Assembly (NCBI GenBank): GCA_907165275.2
Contig: OU015653.1
Coordinates: 12,988,001 to 13,052,000 of the forward strand
DNA length: 64,000 bases
Source of the DNA: Zygaena filipendulae
Taxonomy: Eukaryota > Arthropoda > Insecta > Lepidoptera > Zygaenidae
Direction: 5' to 3'
Part shown: one piece after another, positions 52,003-63,857 of the stretch
Layout of the letters: the number at the start of each line of letters is the position of its first letter
Numbering within the stretch: the stretch's first letter is position 1
Program-made: the position numbers and the translations under genes
The notes under the pieces: model-generated
Seen by the model: only the letters and a program-made list of their open reading frames with translations
Told to the model about the DNA's origin: nothing
The model's database searches: none

Positions 52003-53283
52003 TCATTATATATACTTAGATATAGATATAGGTATGACCTATTCAGTGGATTTTATATTAAAAAAACCGCAATTACTAGATCTTTATTGTTGTCAGTTTC
52101 CTTAGTAGTTTTTTATGCGCATGATTCTAAAAACTATATTGGCAATTTTTATGTTTTACTATGGTTCAGTTTTTTTTTTCTACTTATTTATACCCTACTA
52201 AAAATACGACTCTTTCTGACGTCAATAAAACTAGATTAGTTAAGACAGCACCCACAGAAATTGTTGAAGAGAAAAAGTTACGCAACAAACAACTCTGACA
52301 GCGAATCAAAATAAACCTAAATTAACGAGACAAAACAATAGATTGGAAAAATAAAACAAAGTTTTTTTTTTTAGAACTGTCACAAGTCGGAATTTTTTTT
52401 ATGAAAAGATTTCTGTGTAACGTTTCATTAGTGCCTACGCTATATTAAAGAAACATTATGGCCACCGAGCCAGGGGATAAAACATAATCCAAATCATCAA
52501 TCTTCATATTTTAAGAATAATGTCTACCGAGATCCATCCGTCTTGCCAAATTGGCATTTATGTTGCGATTTCTTATAAAAAAAAGTACACGGATTTTAGT
52601 ACAATAAATAAAGTAAGAGGATGTCATTCCATTTAGTTATTTTTTTTGAATTCGATAATAACATTCGTTCCATGAAATTAAAATTTTAAAAATTTTAAAA
52701 TACAAATTTTAATTATATCTACCGATGTATGTTTTTGCATTAAATCCGATTAACTTTGTGGTTTTACCTCGACGCATATTATCAAGATTAAGAACTGAGA
52801 AATCGTAGTTTTGGTATCAAAACTAACTGTATGTCCTATTTTGTGACTTATTTATGTGATATAGTGAACCAAATCTCATAATTTATTATAATTGTTTAGT
52901 TAGTTACGAGAAAGAATACAAACTCATACTCACAAACTTACATACAAATTTGAATATTATATATTAAATTATCTTATATCTAATGTTATTATGACATAAG
53001 CATCATTAATGCATGCCATTTTACAAGTCACAAAACATGTCTCACTTACCACAAGAGACATAATTTTCTTTCACCAATTCATGAATAAATTAACAAACAA
53101 AATGGCTTTACAAATTATCCTGTGAAGGTATTATGAAAAAAGACACCCCATCGTTATATTTCGTTTTCAGCTGTGCAAATAAACTGAAACCGCTCATTAT
53201 CTCACCTACAAAATCCATAACGTTTCACAGTTAATTTTGATGTCAAGTCATCGAATGAAGCGGAAAGAAGTTAAATAAATATT
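52003..53283. other. Long non-coding stretch
   Basis: AT-rich with no recognised element. Confidence 0.4.
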
Positions 53284-53480
53284 TATACTAATGTCATAGG
53301 AATTATTTGATTTTTTGTCTGTTTGCTTGTTACGATTTAACTCAAAACTACTGGACCGATTTCAAAAATTATTTACTCTATAGAATGCTACATTCTCCCT
53401 GAGTAACACAGTATATTGTAATCTGGGATTCCCGCTATAATTCCGAAATTACCGCGGGTGAAACTGCGGGGAGCAGCTAT
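53284..53480 (+). mobile_element. Helitron-like element, family E
   Basis: 5' body AACTACTGGACCGATTTC, GAATGCTACATTCTCCCTGA, then GGGATTCCCGCTATAATTCC and GGGTGAAACTGCGGGGAGCA with CTAT for CTAG. Body differs from family A, 3' module shared. Confidence 0.7.
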
Positions 53481-53564
53481 TATAATTATGATAACCGTAA
53501 AAGAAATCATCCATATATAAAGTTTTGGGACGGAGCTCATATATTACGGCGCAATCTCCTTTTG

Positions 53565-53673
53565 CATACTACACCTTGTCAGGGGTACAGAGAAGGACAT
53601 AGGATAATCTTTTTTCCGGAATTGCCGGGAGAACTCCGAAATTGACGCGGGTGAAATAGCGGGAAACACCTAG
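53565..53673 (+). mobile_element. Helitron-like element, family A, 3' half
   Basis: GCATACTACACCTTGTCAGG, GGTACAGAGAAGGACATAGG, ending GAAATAGCGGGAAACACCTA G|T. The 5' half is replaced by unrelated sequence (AAGTTTTGGGACGGAGC). Confidence 0.7.
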
Positions 53674-54721
53674 TATTATATATACCTTTACACATTTGTG
53701 TACCTAATAAAAAGCATTAAGTTATTAATAAGACTAAAGTTTTATTTTACAAATAAATGTCTTTCTTCTTTCTTTATACCTAGTCTGTAGATTATTTATT
53801 GATTATAACATACATCAGACAAAAGGTTTCACTGGAAATCAAATTAGCTTGTTTGGATTACAAAGGTACAAAGTATTATGATGTAGAGTGATTCCCATGT
53901 TATAGTTTGCGTAAAACAATCTGCTTGGTCAGTCTTAATGGCGCTATTTGAAATACTAACATGATTTTCATGTGAAGATTTTTTTAAGCTTTTATTTAAC
54001 TTGCAATGTAGTTCTGTATGTAATCAACTATGTATGTACTGATGGAATCTTGCAACTCAATTTTGAAGCTGATATCTTCAACCGATTGAGCTGCAGTTTT
54101 GTATAATACACGTTTAGTTTGGATAACAATGCATAGTTTGTTCTTTTTAGCGCATTTGAATAAAAGCTTGTTTTATAAAAGGATTTTTTTTTGAAGTTTT
54201 TTCTATCGAGACTTATTTTTTATCTTTTCTGTCTCTATTAATACTTATACCGCTCAAAACTTTTCACTTGGCCCATTCAAGCATTAGAGAGTTGTTAAAA
54301 ATTCAAGAAAAACCGGCGGCTCCCAACTGTGCCCTTCCAGTGATCACTTATACAGGGGACTCGGGAAAAGTGGTGTTAGAAAATATTTAATGATTTCGAA
54401 GATGAAGTGCACGTGTTTTGGTTTCAATTCTTTATAAATAAATGATCGCTACATTTTATTGTAACTTTATTGCCGTTTGGGAACAATTTCTAACATTGTA
54501 TTAGTCAACTAGCTGTTAGGCGCTGTTTCATTCGAAGAATCTCCTTCCTCCTCTCCTTTTTTTAACATAAACCTTACCTTACCTTACCTTACATAAACTT
54601 ACCTTACTCATACCGAACGTCCCAAATAAAAATCAATTGTTTTTTATGTGTAGTTACATCCTACACAAGGATTATATTGAATCCCTCAACAATTCATGTT
54701 TACATTAAACAGATAAACATA
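53674..54721. other. Non-coding stretch with (CCTTA)n
   Basis: 54570-54592 is a short (ACCTT)n repeat. No gene or element recognised in the rest. Confidence 0.4.
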
Positions 54722-55019
54722 TCTATATAATAAAAATGAATCGCCAAATGTGTTGGTAAGCGCATAACTTACAAACGACTGCACCAAATTGGAACATTGT
54801 TTTTTTTTTGTGTTCGTTATTGTCAATACAAGGTTTATATAAAAGAAGTTTGGAGTTCCTGCGGGAATTCCGAAGCTCACGCGGGTGAATCTCCGAAACG
54901 GTTGGACCGATATTGACGGGACTTTAACTGCTAATTAGCTGTTGTTATAAGGAGTACATTAGACTGCATCCTGCGGGAATCCCGAAACTCACGCGGGTGA
55001 AACCGCGGGGCACAGCTAG
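54722..55019 (+). mobile_element. Helitron-like element, family C
   Basis: 298 bp, starts A|TCTATATAATAAAAATG, has CGCCAAATGTGTTGG, GTTGGACCGATATTGACGGG and two CCTGCGGGAAT modules, ends GAAACCGCGGGGCACAGCTA G|T. Best copy of this family; two 3' modules in series suggest it arose by read-through of an earlier end. Confidence 0.85.
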
Positions 55020-55385
55020 TATTTAAATAAAAAAAAAACACTGATAAATCACAGACAAAACAAAGATAAAATGTAGGTTTACACGGGCGAATGACCTTTA
55101 CATTTGATCTGGGGGTCGATCGCACTATTTTGAATGATATTAGGTACTTTGATAATATTACCAAAACAGAATTGTGAAATGTCAAATAATTGTTTTTAGA
55201 TTTCTTTAGATGTTGACGCTCGTTCAAGTTCGGGCAAAGGTTAAACAACATTATTTTCTAAATTAGAGTTGAATCATCATCTTTAAAGTAATCGGTGCGA
55301 TGCGAAAATGCTCAAAATATTATCTTAAAATTTGACGTTTCTCAATTCTGTTTTGGTATTATCAAAGACATCGTTCTAAAATGGG
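55020..55385. other. Non-coding stretch
   Basis: No recognised feature; the minus frame here is not supported. Confidence 0.4.
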
Positions 55386-55715
55386 AATAGGCTAGTTTCC
55401 TGGGTAAAAAATTCAAAATTCTATTTAGTCCATCAGTTAGATAATAAAAAAATAGAAGACACGTATTTTTTGCTTTTTTAAAATAATGGAAATATGCATA
55501 GATAAAGCGCATTAAAGTTTAGGGTGGGGGACTCGTGATGTCACAGCTCGCTATAACGTGCGAATAAACTGTAGCGAGGCGTGACGTCATGTGAAATTTC
55601 GACTTGATATATCTCCGTTATTTTTTGGTTACATAAAAAAAAAAAATACGTGTCCAATATTTTTTAATAATCTACAAAATGGACTAAAAAAGAAAATTTA
55701 GGAAACTAGCCTATT
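55386..55715 (-). mobile_element. Inverted-repeat element, TAGTCCGTC family, copy 6
   Basis: Outer ends AATAGGCTAGTTTCCT and AGGAAACTAGCCTATT (with three bases between differing inward) are exact reverse complements over 15-16 bp. Inner TTTAGTCCATC and GTGATGTCAC/CGTGACGTCATG centre as in the family. 330 bp. Confidence 0.85.
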
Positions 55716-55884
55716 GTCCGTCAGCGCGTCGGCTGCTTGCAGCGCACTCAATTTTCATAAATCAGTCGTTTTACGTTCAAACATTAATCTTAAGTAGATA
55801 CCTATACCTTTTTAGATGAGGATCACATACTTCACAAAACCCTCCTTCAAAACACCCCTTGTTTAACCTTACACCCAGTATAGA
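55712..55884 (+). repeat. Interspersed repeat, TCCGTCAGCGCG family, copy 2
   Basis: TATTGTCCGTCAGCGCGTCG, GCGCAC, CCCTCCTTCAAAACA and TTAACCTTACACCC align with 28073-28245 at the same spacing. Its left edge coincides with the right end of the inverted-repeat element. Confidence 0.55.
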
Positions 55885-56208
55885 TGGGAGATATGAAGAA
55901 AAAAAATTCAAGTATATAATCCTATAGTTGGAAAGTAAATTTTTTATGTGTTTAGAAAGTGACACCCTCGACTTGCAAATTATATCATCAATATCAAACG
56001 ACGAGATGCTATCGATACATAGCATTGTTTCACATCAAAATGTAGATTACGGACTGATCGAGTGCACAACATAAATCAAGTTTACTCCAATGGCGCACAA
56101 TCAAGGCGACGTCATTGTCCAAGTACGTCACTAGATAATTGATCTGTTACTAAACTTCGACGCAACCAAGAGTATATCTCATTCCATTTGGCGTCTAATC
56201 TACATTTA
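55885..56208. other. Non-coding stretch
   Basis: No recognised feature. Confidence 0.4.
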
Positions 56209-56371
56209 CTAGCTGATCATGTCAGTTTCACCCGCGATTAGTTCGGAGTTCCCGCGGGAATCGCGAGATAAAAGGAACCTATGTCCTTCTCTGTACCCCT
56301 GTCGACGGGCATACATGAAAGCGTAACAAACAAATAAATAAACCCAATTTCGCATTTGTAATACGATATGA
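56209..56371 (-). mobile_element. Helitron-like element, family A, 5' end facing next copy
   Basis: Plus strand CTAGCTGATCATGTCAGTTT, CACCCGCGATTAGTTCGGAG, TGTCCTTCTCTGTACCCC, ending ...ATACGATATGA|T. Hairpin damaged. Lies 5' end to 5' end with the plus-strand copy that follows. Confidence 0.75.
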
Positions 56372-56403
56372 TATAACAGAGATATTTTTTTATATTTTTT
56401 ATA

Positions 56404-56562
56404 TGTTTGTTTGTTTGTAATGGATAAACTCAAAATTGCTTAGCCGGCTTTACAATTATTTCACTTGCTACAGTATTCTTGAATAGCATAGGTTATTTTT
56501 ATCTCGAAATTCTCACAGGAACTCATAAATTAACACAAGTGAAACCGTGAGGGATCGACTAG
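56404..56562 (+). mobile_element. Helitron-like element, family E, diverged
   Basis: TTGTTTGTAATGGATAAACTC, CTTGCTACAGTATTCTTGAA, AGGAACTCATAAATTAACAC, ending GTGAAACCGTGAGGGATCGA CTAG|T. GC positions of the hairpin have decayed to A/T. Confidence 0.6.
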
Positions 56563-58084
56563 TTTAATACAAAGCTAATACTTACTTATAATAATAATAA
56601 TAATATCACCTATTCCCTTTTACTATCCGTATCAGAATATTATTACGACGTTATTAACATTACCCGTGAAAGCTTTCGTGGATATTAATAACAAATTGCT
56701 CATCGTTTTTGAATATCATTTGGCAGATAACTTGAAGCACGCAATGAGAACCACTATACAGTACAGTCGGCACCAAAGTGTGTAAGTTATTACTTGTTAC
56801 TTTTGATAGTTGTTGAATTGTATTACTGACTAGATCTTTATAATATTTTACAGATAAGGGACAAGGGTACAAAACCAGGTGCTCCATGACACCATTGCAC
56901 CAATCTATCACCAGAACCGCTACCCATTGACGATGGAAAATTGCCACTTAGAAAACGTTGATTCGATAACCAGTCAATTGTAGGCTTGATAAAGCTGCGT
57001 ATTTCAATAATACTTATGTAGAGGCAAGTTTGGAACAAACAGTATAAAAAAATATTTCCAGTTACGTCTATTTTATGTTAGATCGGTGGTCGATTTGACG
57101 CTCCAAAAAGAAGAGAGCAGAAGTCAGCATTGACAATGCTGAATGCATGTGTTGCACAACAACAGCCTAAAATGGGACACTGATTGGTAGAACTAGATTT
57201 TGTACCCTTGTGTACCCTTCAACGACCAAATCACACAACATTAACTATAAAGAAATCGCAGTAAGGAACCTTAGACTTGGCACGACTTTGCCTAGATTTC
57301 ATTGCTTTTTAGAGATAAACAAGCGAGACTTGGATAGTTTTTTACAGAATGCTTTTGTTGGGATAATATTTTACAGATAATATAAGATTTGTAACAATAT
57401 CGCAGCTTGTAAATTAAAACAATATAGTATCATTTTCTGTGCTAAAACTAAGAAATTAGACGTCTCTGTGTATTAATTAGTTTGTAACATTTGTTTCTCA
57501 ACTTATCGCAAAAAAAATAATTAAATTATTATTTAAATTATCATGTAAAGACTTGTATGTCGTAATGTTAATAAATATTCTTTATACACAATTTTCAGTG
57601 ATTGTCAATGATTGAATGCTGAAACTGACTGTACTGAAAATAAGTTAATGTACCAACCATATTTTTTCATATATGGATGTAATAATGAATAGGTACATAA
57701 CAAATGACAATTATTAAAGACGGAGATATATTATTTGGATGAAATAAAATAAAACGAGTAGAGGTATAAAAGAGATACCTAGGAGTATTCAAATTCAAAG
57801 GTACTTTAATGTCTCAAAAACACAAGTAATTTTTTAACACACAAAAAAGGGCAGAAAAAAAGTAGGATTTATTTCTAGAGACAATACAGATCTATGTAGA
57901 GAGACCACCAGTGGCAAGAGAAAGTTCGATAATAACGTTAAAATAATTAAAACTATTTACAGTAAACAGATATACCTAGATATCTATTTGACCCCACAAT
58001 AAGCTTTAAAAAATATTAAATATGTGAATACAAGGTATAGGGTTCAAAGAGGTAAGTACGTATTGAATATCTCGATGAGACTAA
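56563..58084. other. Long non-coding stretch
   Basis: 56650-57040 is slightly GC-richer with overlapping minus frames (95 and 66 codons) of no recognised family. No gene supported. Confidence 0.4.
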
Positions 58085-58278
58085 TCAAATATATAAAATT
58101 CTCGTGTCACAATGTTCGTTCCCATACTCCTCCGAAACGGCTTGACCGATTCTCATGAAATTTTTTATGCATATTCAGTAAGCCTGAGAATCGGCTACTA
58201 TCTATTTTTCATCCCCCTAAAGGGAGTTCCTGCGGGAATTCCGAAACTCACGCGGGTGAAACCGCGGGGCACAGCTAG
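58085..58278 (+). mobile_element. Helitron-like element, family F
   Basis: Starts A|TCAAATATATAAAATTCTCG, has TCCGAAACGGCTTGACCG, AGCCTGAGAATCGGCTAC, and ends GAAACCGCGGGGCACAGCTA G|T. 194 bp, well preserved; the 5' body is a known-looking lepidopteran repeat. Confidence 0.85.
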
Positions 58279-58282
58279 TAAT

Positions 58283-58415
58283 TCCTAATATTCAAAATGC
58301 GAATGTGAGTTTTTGTATGTTTATTACGCTTTCACACCTTAACTACTCAACCAATCATCATGAAATATCCCATACACCTTTTCAGGGGTACAAAAATGGA
58401 GGAAGATTACTTTTC
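58283..58415 (+). mobile_element. Helitron-like element, family A, 3' truncated
   Basis: TCCTAATATTCAAAATGCG, TTACGCTTTCACACCTTAAC and AATCATCATGAAATATCCC follow the previous element's CTAG after 4 bases (TAAT). The 3' end is lost in an A-rich run. Confidence 0.7.
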
Positions 58416-60078
58416 GTAAAAAAAAAAACTATTCCGAAAGGATTCATTAACAAATCGCTTGCATCGGCGTATTATCATAAAACGTGGGAAAATCACAGAA
58501 AATAAATAAACGAAACAGTGGATTTAGGCGGGTCTTTAACATTTGAAGCGAGGGGGCTTGGAAACTGCTGTGCTAACTCAGTCGTTAATCTTCAAGTAGG
58601 TACATATGATCGTGAATACATAAAACTGTTTTGCATCATTGCCTTTATCCTTCGTGATAGAAGCTTTCGAGATTGTCGTTAAAGCACACACTCTAGAACT
58701 TAAAACCAAAATACATCCGCTTGCATCCAACTTGACAAGTAAATCGAACTCTGTGCAGTTCAGTTTGGCTCGTGTGCCAAATGGGGTAATGATATTCGAT
58801 TTCCAGCTCTATTCATTTTTATTTTGTACGCCTTTTGAATTTTTTTTTTTGTATTTTGTTTCTTTAGTTACCTCATCACTGAATTGTTTTTTTTAGTTCC
58901 AGTAGTTTTTTAGTTTACTGTTTAGTGAGTAGGTATTATAAGCAGTATCAGTTTTACCCATAGCACAAGCCCTGCTTGGTTTAAGACCACTTGGCGCTAT
59001 AATGTCGAAGCTTTGTTGCAAGAATTTTATTTAACACAAATAAACACTGAAAATTTTAATAAAAAAACATTATACTTATAATATGTAAATTGTTTAAAAA
59101 ATTTGAAAACTTGGTTCTAATCATTGTACAATAAATAGATATGACGAAAATAATAATAAAAAAAGACTCTTCTTTCAGATTATTACAAATATTTAAAAAT
59201 AAAAAGTACTTAGCCAAATCGCTGCAGCAGTTCTCAAGTTACCTGCTTACAGGCGAAGAGAATTTATGTTTATTTATACATGTACATACGTAGATATATA
59301 GATTTTCATTTCAGCAAGTCATCAGAGCTATTAAAGTCGAAATATTGTTTCCGCTCATCGAAACACCGCTAGTGCTCACGTGACCTATGAGTTTATGCAA
59401 CACACGTAAACAATAATTACGAACCATCTAATTTCCATAGGCGGTGTGACGGAAGACGCACCTTTTGTGCGGGCCCTTATCGGATACATTCATACGCTAA
59501 TGAATGAATAAGGAGTCATTAATAACATTTTACAGCACCTGCCAACGGAAATGGGTCACGAGTTTACAATAAACCGCGGTATTCTGAACACGCGAACGGC
59601 TCTAAAGGCGTTTTGTCGATGCGACTGAGCTGTAAGCGTTCTAGGCGAACGTTTCAAAAAGTCCATTTGTGAAAAGAACTCATTCTGTACAGACACAACA
59701 AACCCCGTCGTTAATTATGAGTTAGGCAGAACACAAAGTAACTTCTTTTGATAGATTCATTGATATCTCTCTCTGGTTTGGAATGTACCTAATACCTATA
59801 CAAGTTTCTTCGAAAAAGCACTTCAATTCGTCGCAAATACATAGAAAAACAAAAATTAGGCAATTTCAGCAAGTTGTGAATGTTAACTTTTCTATCAATA
59901 TCTCGTACCAACCAGTCATCGTAATGAATGTTGCTCGGGAAAATTTACTGGAAAAAGAATAATTTAATTTGTTTAACGGCATTATTTTGGAACTGCTGGC
60001 TATTACCATTACTGAAGAAAAAAAGCGTGGTATAAACTATTTTAAATATAGATTTTTTAAAATATCTAAGTATGTAAA
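58416..60078. other. Long non-coding stretch with a GC-richer island
   Basis: 59370-59660 is a compact island (CACGTGACCTATGAG, CCATAGGCGGTGTGACGG, GGGTCACGAGTTTAC) with ATTA-type sites and no long frame; a conserved non-coding element is possible. 58640-58790 is open but unrecognised. Confidence 0.4.
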
Positions 60079-60277
60079 TCCAACTTATATTATAAATGTG
60101 AAAGTGTGGATGTTTAGATGTTTGTTACTCAATCACGCAAAAAGGACTGAACGGATTTGGATGAAATTTGGCATGCACGTTGTCAAGGGTACAGAGAAGG
60201 ACATAGGGTACTTTTTATTCCGGAATTCTCGCGGGAACTCCGAAATTACCACGGGTGATACCGCGGGGCACAGCTAG
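60079..60277 (+). mobile_element. Helitron-like element, family A
   Basis: Starts A|TCCAACTTATATTATAAATG, has GACTGAACGGATTTGGATG, GGGTACAGAGAAGGACATAG, and ends ACCGCGGGGCACAGCTAG|T. 199 bp, one of the best preserved copies. Confidence 0.87.
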
Positions 60278-61909
60278 TTCTTAATATGTTGCAGTATGTG
60301 ATTATAAGTGAGCTTTATATTCTTTACTTCAATTAACTATACCTTCAGCTTCACAATATTGTCAATTTGAATGAAACCAAGTTTCAAATATATGTACGTA
60401 TTTTCGAAACTTGAATACTTACGTATATGTAGGTACTCATTCCAAGCGCTATACAAATTAACCATCATTGAGTTCCGCGCCTAAGCTTACTAGTATGTAG
60501 TTATGTACCTATATACATTAGCATATAACGTATATACCTATGTATACTATATACGTGTATGTACAACACGCAGGTTACTGGTAGAACGCAAACTAACACG
60601 AAACACAATTTAGCACAAAGCCTAATCAAAGTGCCACTTCGGATTTCAATAGCATACCTGTGCGTTGGACGGTGTGCAAAGCCACAAATCACATCTAGAA
60701 CATTTACTAATTAATAGATAGTACTAACTAAACTCCATGTCGATAAAATCAGGTGACCGTTCCCTCGGCCTTCGTTAATATTGACGTCTGTTAGAAATTC
60801 TAACTCAGTGATATTGTACAGTATGTTACGGAAAGATGTAATTATATTTTGAAGTTCGAAGATCGGACTCTAATAATAGTATACAGACTATAATTTGTCA
60901 CTGTATACTCCATTACTGCAAAGTCCCATTATAAATTTATTTATATTTTACTGATTATTTCCGCAACAAACGACAGTAAGTCACAAGTAACGGAGTTATA
61001 AACTGAATACAACATGGCTATTATTTAACTTTTGTTGCTATCATTTTTCGATCACAATTCGAAATCTAGTGGTTTTTTGATTAATTGATCATTTTCCAGA
61101 CAGGTACAATTTATGGATAATGTATTAGTTAGTTAGGCTAAAAATTGTAGGTGTCAAAACGTATGAATTGTAATCACAAAACTGATTGGAACCGAAACAT
61201 TATGACAGGCATTGTTGTCAGGCAGGTGCCCTGCAGGTGATGAGTTTAAGTTCATTTAATGCAATTTATGTCTGTTGAGTTGCTGACTATTATTAAGACT
61301 GTTATTAAAGGTAAAACCAAAAAAAATTTGGGTGCTTTATTTTATCGTCTACAATCATTTGAGGCTAGTAATGATTTTTATTGCACCGGACCTCGAATAT
61401 GATTACCAATTTTTATAACAACCTGTACAGTACACTATCAACAAGAAAGATTGTTGATAATCACCAAAAAGCATCCTGCCTAAGCAAAAGAATTGATTTA
61501 TCAAATATATTATAATATAACGTGTATGTGACATTACAAAAAAAAATATTTATTATTATTATTTTTTTTTTTTTTCAAAAATTGTTTGCTATAATATTCA
61601 AAGTTCAACACATGTTTTTTTAATATCATGTATATTTAAAAAACACTGGTATCAAAGAGAGACGTTTTGGGGTTAGAAAAAATAAAAATTCCGGAGAGGG
61701 CTACCCTTATCACCTAGGGGTATAAAAATAGCCTACGATCTATTCTCAGACCTACCAAATATACACAAAAAATTTCATAAAAATCGGTCAAGGTGATTCG
61801 GAGGAGTTCAAGGCTATTTTGACTAAAATGTAGTGATTTTGACGAGTTTCCTAAATGGCGGGAGAAATATTCATTTGTCATCTTTCGGCTGACCTAAGTA
61901 TCTATAGTT
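60278..61909. other. Long non-coding stretch
   Basis: 60500-60560 has TATA/GTATA-rich simple sequence. 61660-61830 (ACCTAGGGGTATAAAAATAG, TTCATAAAAATCGGTC) looks like part of an interspersed repeat. No gene. Confidence 0.4.
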
Positions 61910-61998
61910 TGCTTGTTTTCTACGACACAGGCCTACAGCTGTTTAGTGATGGGATCAAGACAACTGTGTGTTATGAAGTTTTTTTGAAATAAACAATA
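61910..61998 (+). repeat. tRNA-derived SINE 3' end
   Basis: TTTTCTACGACACAGGCCTAC, GTGATGGGATCAAGACAAC, GTGTGTTATGAAG and AAATAAACAATATC follow the body order of the SINEs at 35092 and 42440. The tRNA head is absent. Confidence 0.6.
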
Positions 61999-62383
61999 TC
62001 TAGATCTATCTAATATAATGTAAAGTATTTTCACGGGCAAGGAGCTTCCTCTTATGCCTATAATAACTCGCGCAATCATACATTCTAAATTCTTACTCGC
62101 GCAAAAACATTCGTTATTATGCGAAGTTCATTTAGTATTCACAAGAAACTCTACACAGTTTCGCTACGTCAGCAATATCGAGGGATGCGAACCGCGAAGT
62201 GCTACCCAAGTTTCCCGGGAGAAATGCATTTCAAAGACAAATAATTGCATTCGCAACCTCGAAGGGGGTACAAATTCGATGCGCACTTTGCAAAAATAAC
62301 GAACACCACCGCAGACTTCAATAGAACAATGCCAATACCGGAACAGCGGCATGATTATTATTTGCAAACAATTTTATTTGCTG
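61999..62383. other. Non-coding stretch, GC-richer
   Basis: Open plus frame 62054-62299 (81 codons) without domain or splice support. Left as unassigned. Confidence 0.4.
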
Positions 62384-62567
62384 CCTGCTAATTCGGAATT
62401 TGTGTGGGAATTTAAAATTTCGGGATAAAAAATACTCTACATCCTTTTATGTAGGTACCCCAGTCAACGTCTTTCCAATTTCATGACGATCGGTTGGGTA
62501 GTTAGAGCGTGAAAGCCTAACAAACAAATAAATAAACTCAGATTCGCATGTATATCTAATAGAAGGA
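62384..62567 (-). mobile_element. Helitron-like element, family A, decayed
   Basis: Plus strand: CTAATTCGGAATTTGTGTGG, CATGACGATCGGTTGGGTAG, GCGTGAAAGCCTAACAAAC, ending AGAAGGA|T. 3' hairpin and CTAG mostly lost. Confidence 0.65.
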
Positions 62568-63683
62568 TTTTTTTATATAATACTCAAAAATATTAAGTAC
62601 TTTTTTCATAATAATTATTCGATTTGTCCCTAAGTCAGTAATTCAATAGTAAACTCTCATGGCGCATTTATTAAGTGCGTGATCTGTAAAGCTTTAAATT
62701 TTTATTAGGTATACCTAAGTAGTCACGAGCACATAGGATATATAAATTGATCAGTAAATACGTCATCATTAAACAAATTCTCACAGTAGGTACTATAAAT
62801 AGTGAATTAGAGAAACCGCTAAGGGACTCATTCCAAATAATTTAACACACTCTGTGACGATAATTTGTTAATCGGACATTATTTCTAACTTAACGCTCAC
62901 AATCAAACCGACAATTAGCGAGCCTTGTGTTCCGTGATCGCTGCAATTATTAATAACGATAGTGATAAAGTGAATTTGCGTGAAGCCACATACGAACAAG
63001 TGAGCCAATGAAAAATTTAATGGTACCTACTACCTACACATACATAAATAAAATGAAAATAAAACATGCCATAATGAAAACAACGAGCAGCTAATGGATT
63101 TTTCTGATAGTTTGCATCCGATATGAATGTTTTCTATCAGTTCACCTAAGTTGATAAAATCAATAAAAAATATTATATTTGCCTACACTGACGTACTAGC
63201 AATGGCTTAATGTGTGTGAATTTTGAGATTCAAGATATTAACGGTAAAACGACATAATTATTTATGTTAATTAATGAATAGGTACTCGTCTTCAAATACA
63301 TTCAGGATTTGTCATTAATTTTCTTCGAAATTAAAAATTAAAATAAATAAGTATATTAACAACTTCAGTAAGAGAAAAATGGCGGATAAAGTGAAAGATA
63401 CCTTCAATGTTCTAACATTTTGTGCAATTTCAATCGAATTTTTACTAGGTAAAACACAAAGATATAGTCATAAGATGTGGGACATAGCTCACACAGTAAG
63501 CATACAATTCAGCAATAAACTGATTTAAGAAAATATAATAAACGAAAATATCAGGTATATGAAACAAAGTCCTCCGAGGCATCTACTAAACAGATTTTCA
63601 TGCTGTTTTCACCAAAAGATAGAATGATTTATGAGGAAAGTATATATAATTTGTCAAGGTTTTGTGTAAATTGGTTGGAAAAA
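62568..63683. other. Non-coding stretch
   Basis: No recognised feature. Confidence 0.4.
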
Positions 63684-63857
63684 TCGATTATAATAATAAA
63701 TTTTACTGTCGAAAGTGTAGGAAAAAATGCTTCGTTACGCTTTGATGATCAGGCATACACGTTGTCTGGGGTACAGAGTAGCCATAGGGTACTTTTGACC
63801 CCGGAATTCCCGCGGGATCTCCGAAATTAACGCGGGTGAAACGCGGGGAACAGCTAG
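63684..63857 (+). mobile_element. Helitron-like element, family A
   Basis: Starts A|TCGATTATAATAATAAA, has GATCAGGCATACACGTTGTC and ends AACGCGGGTGAAACGCGGGG AACAGCTAG|T. 174 bp with a deletion of the CGCCTTAAC...CATGAAA block. Confidence 0.8.
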
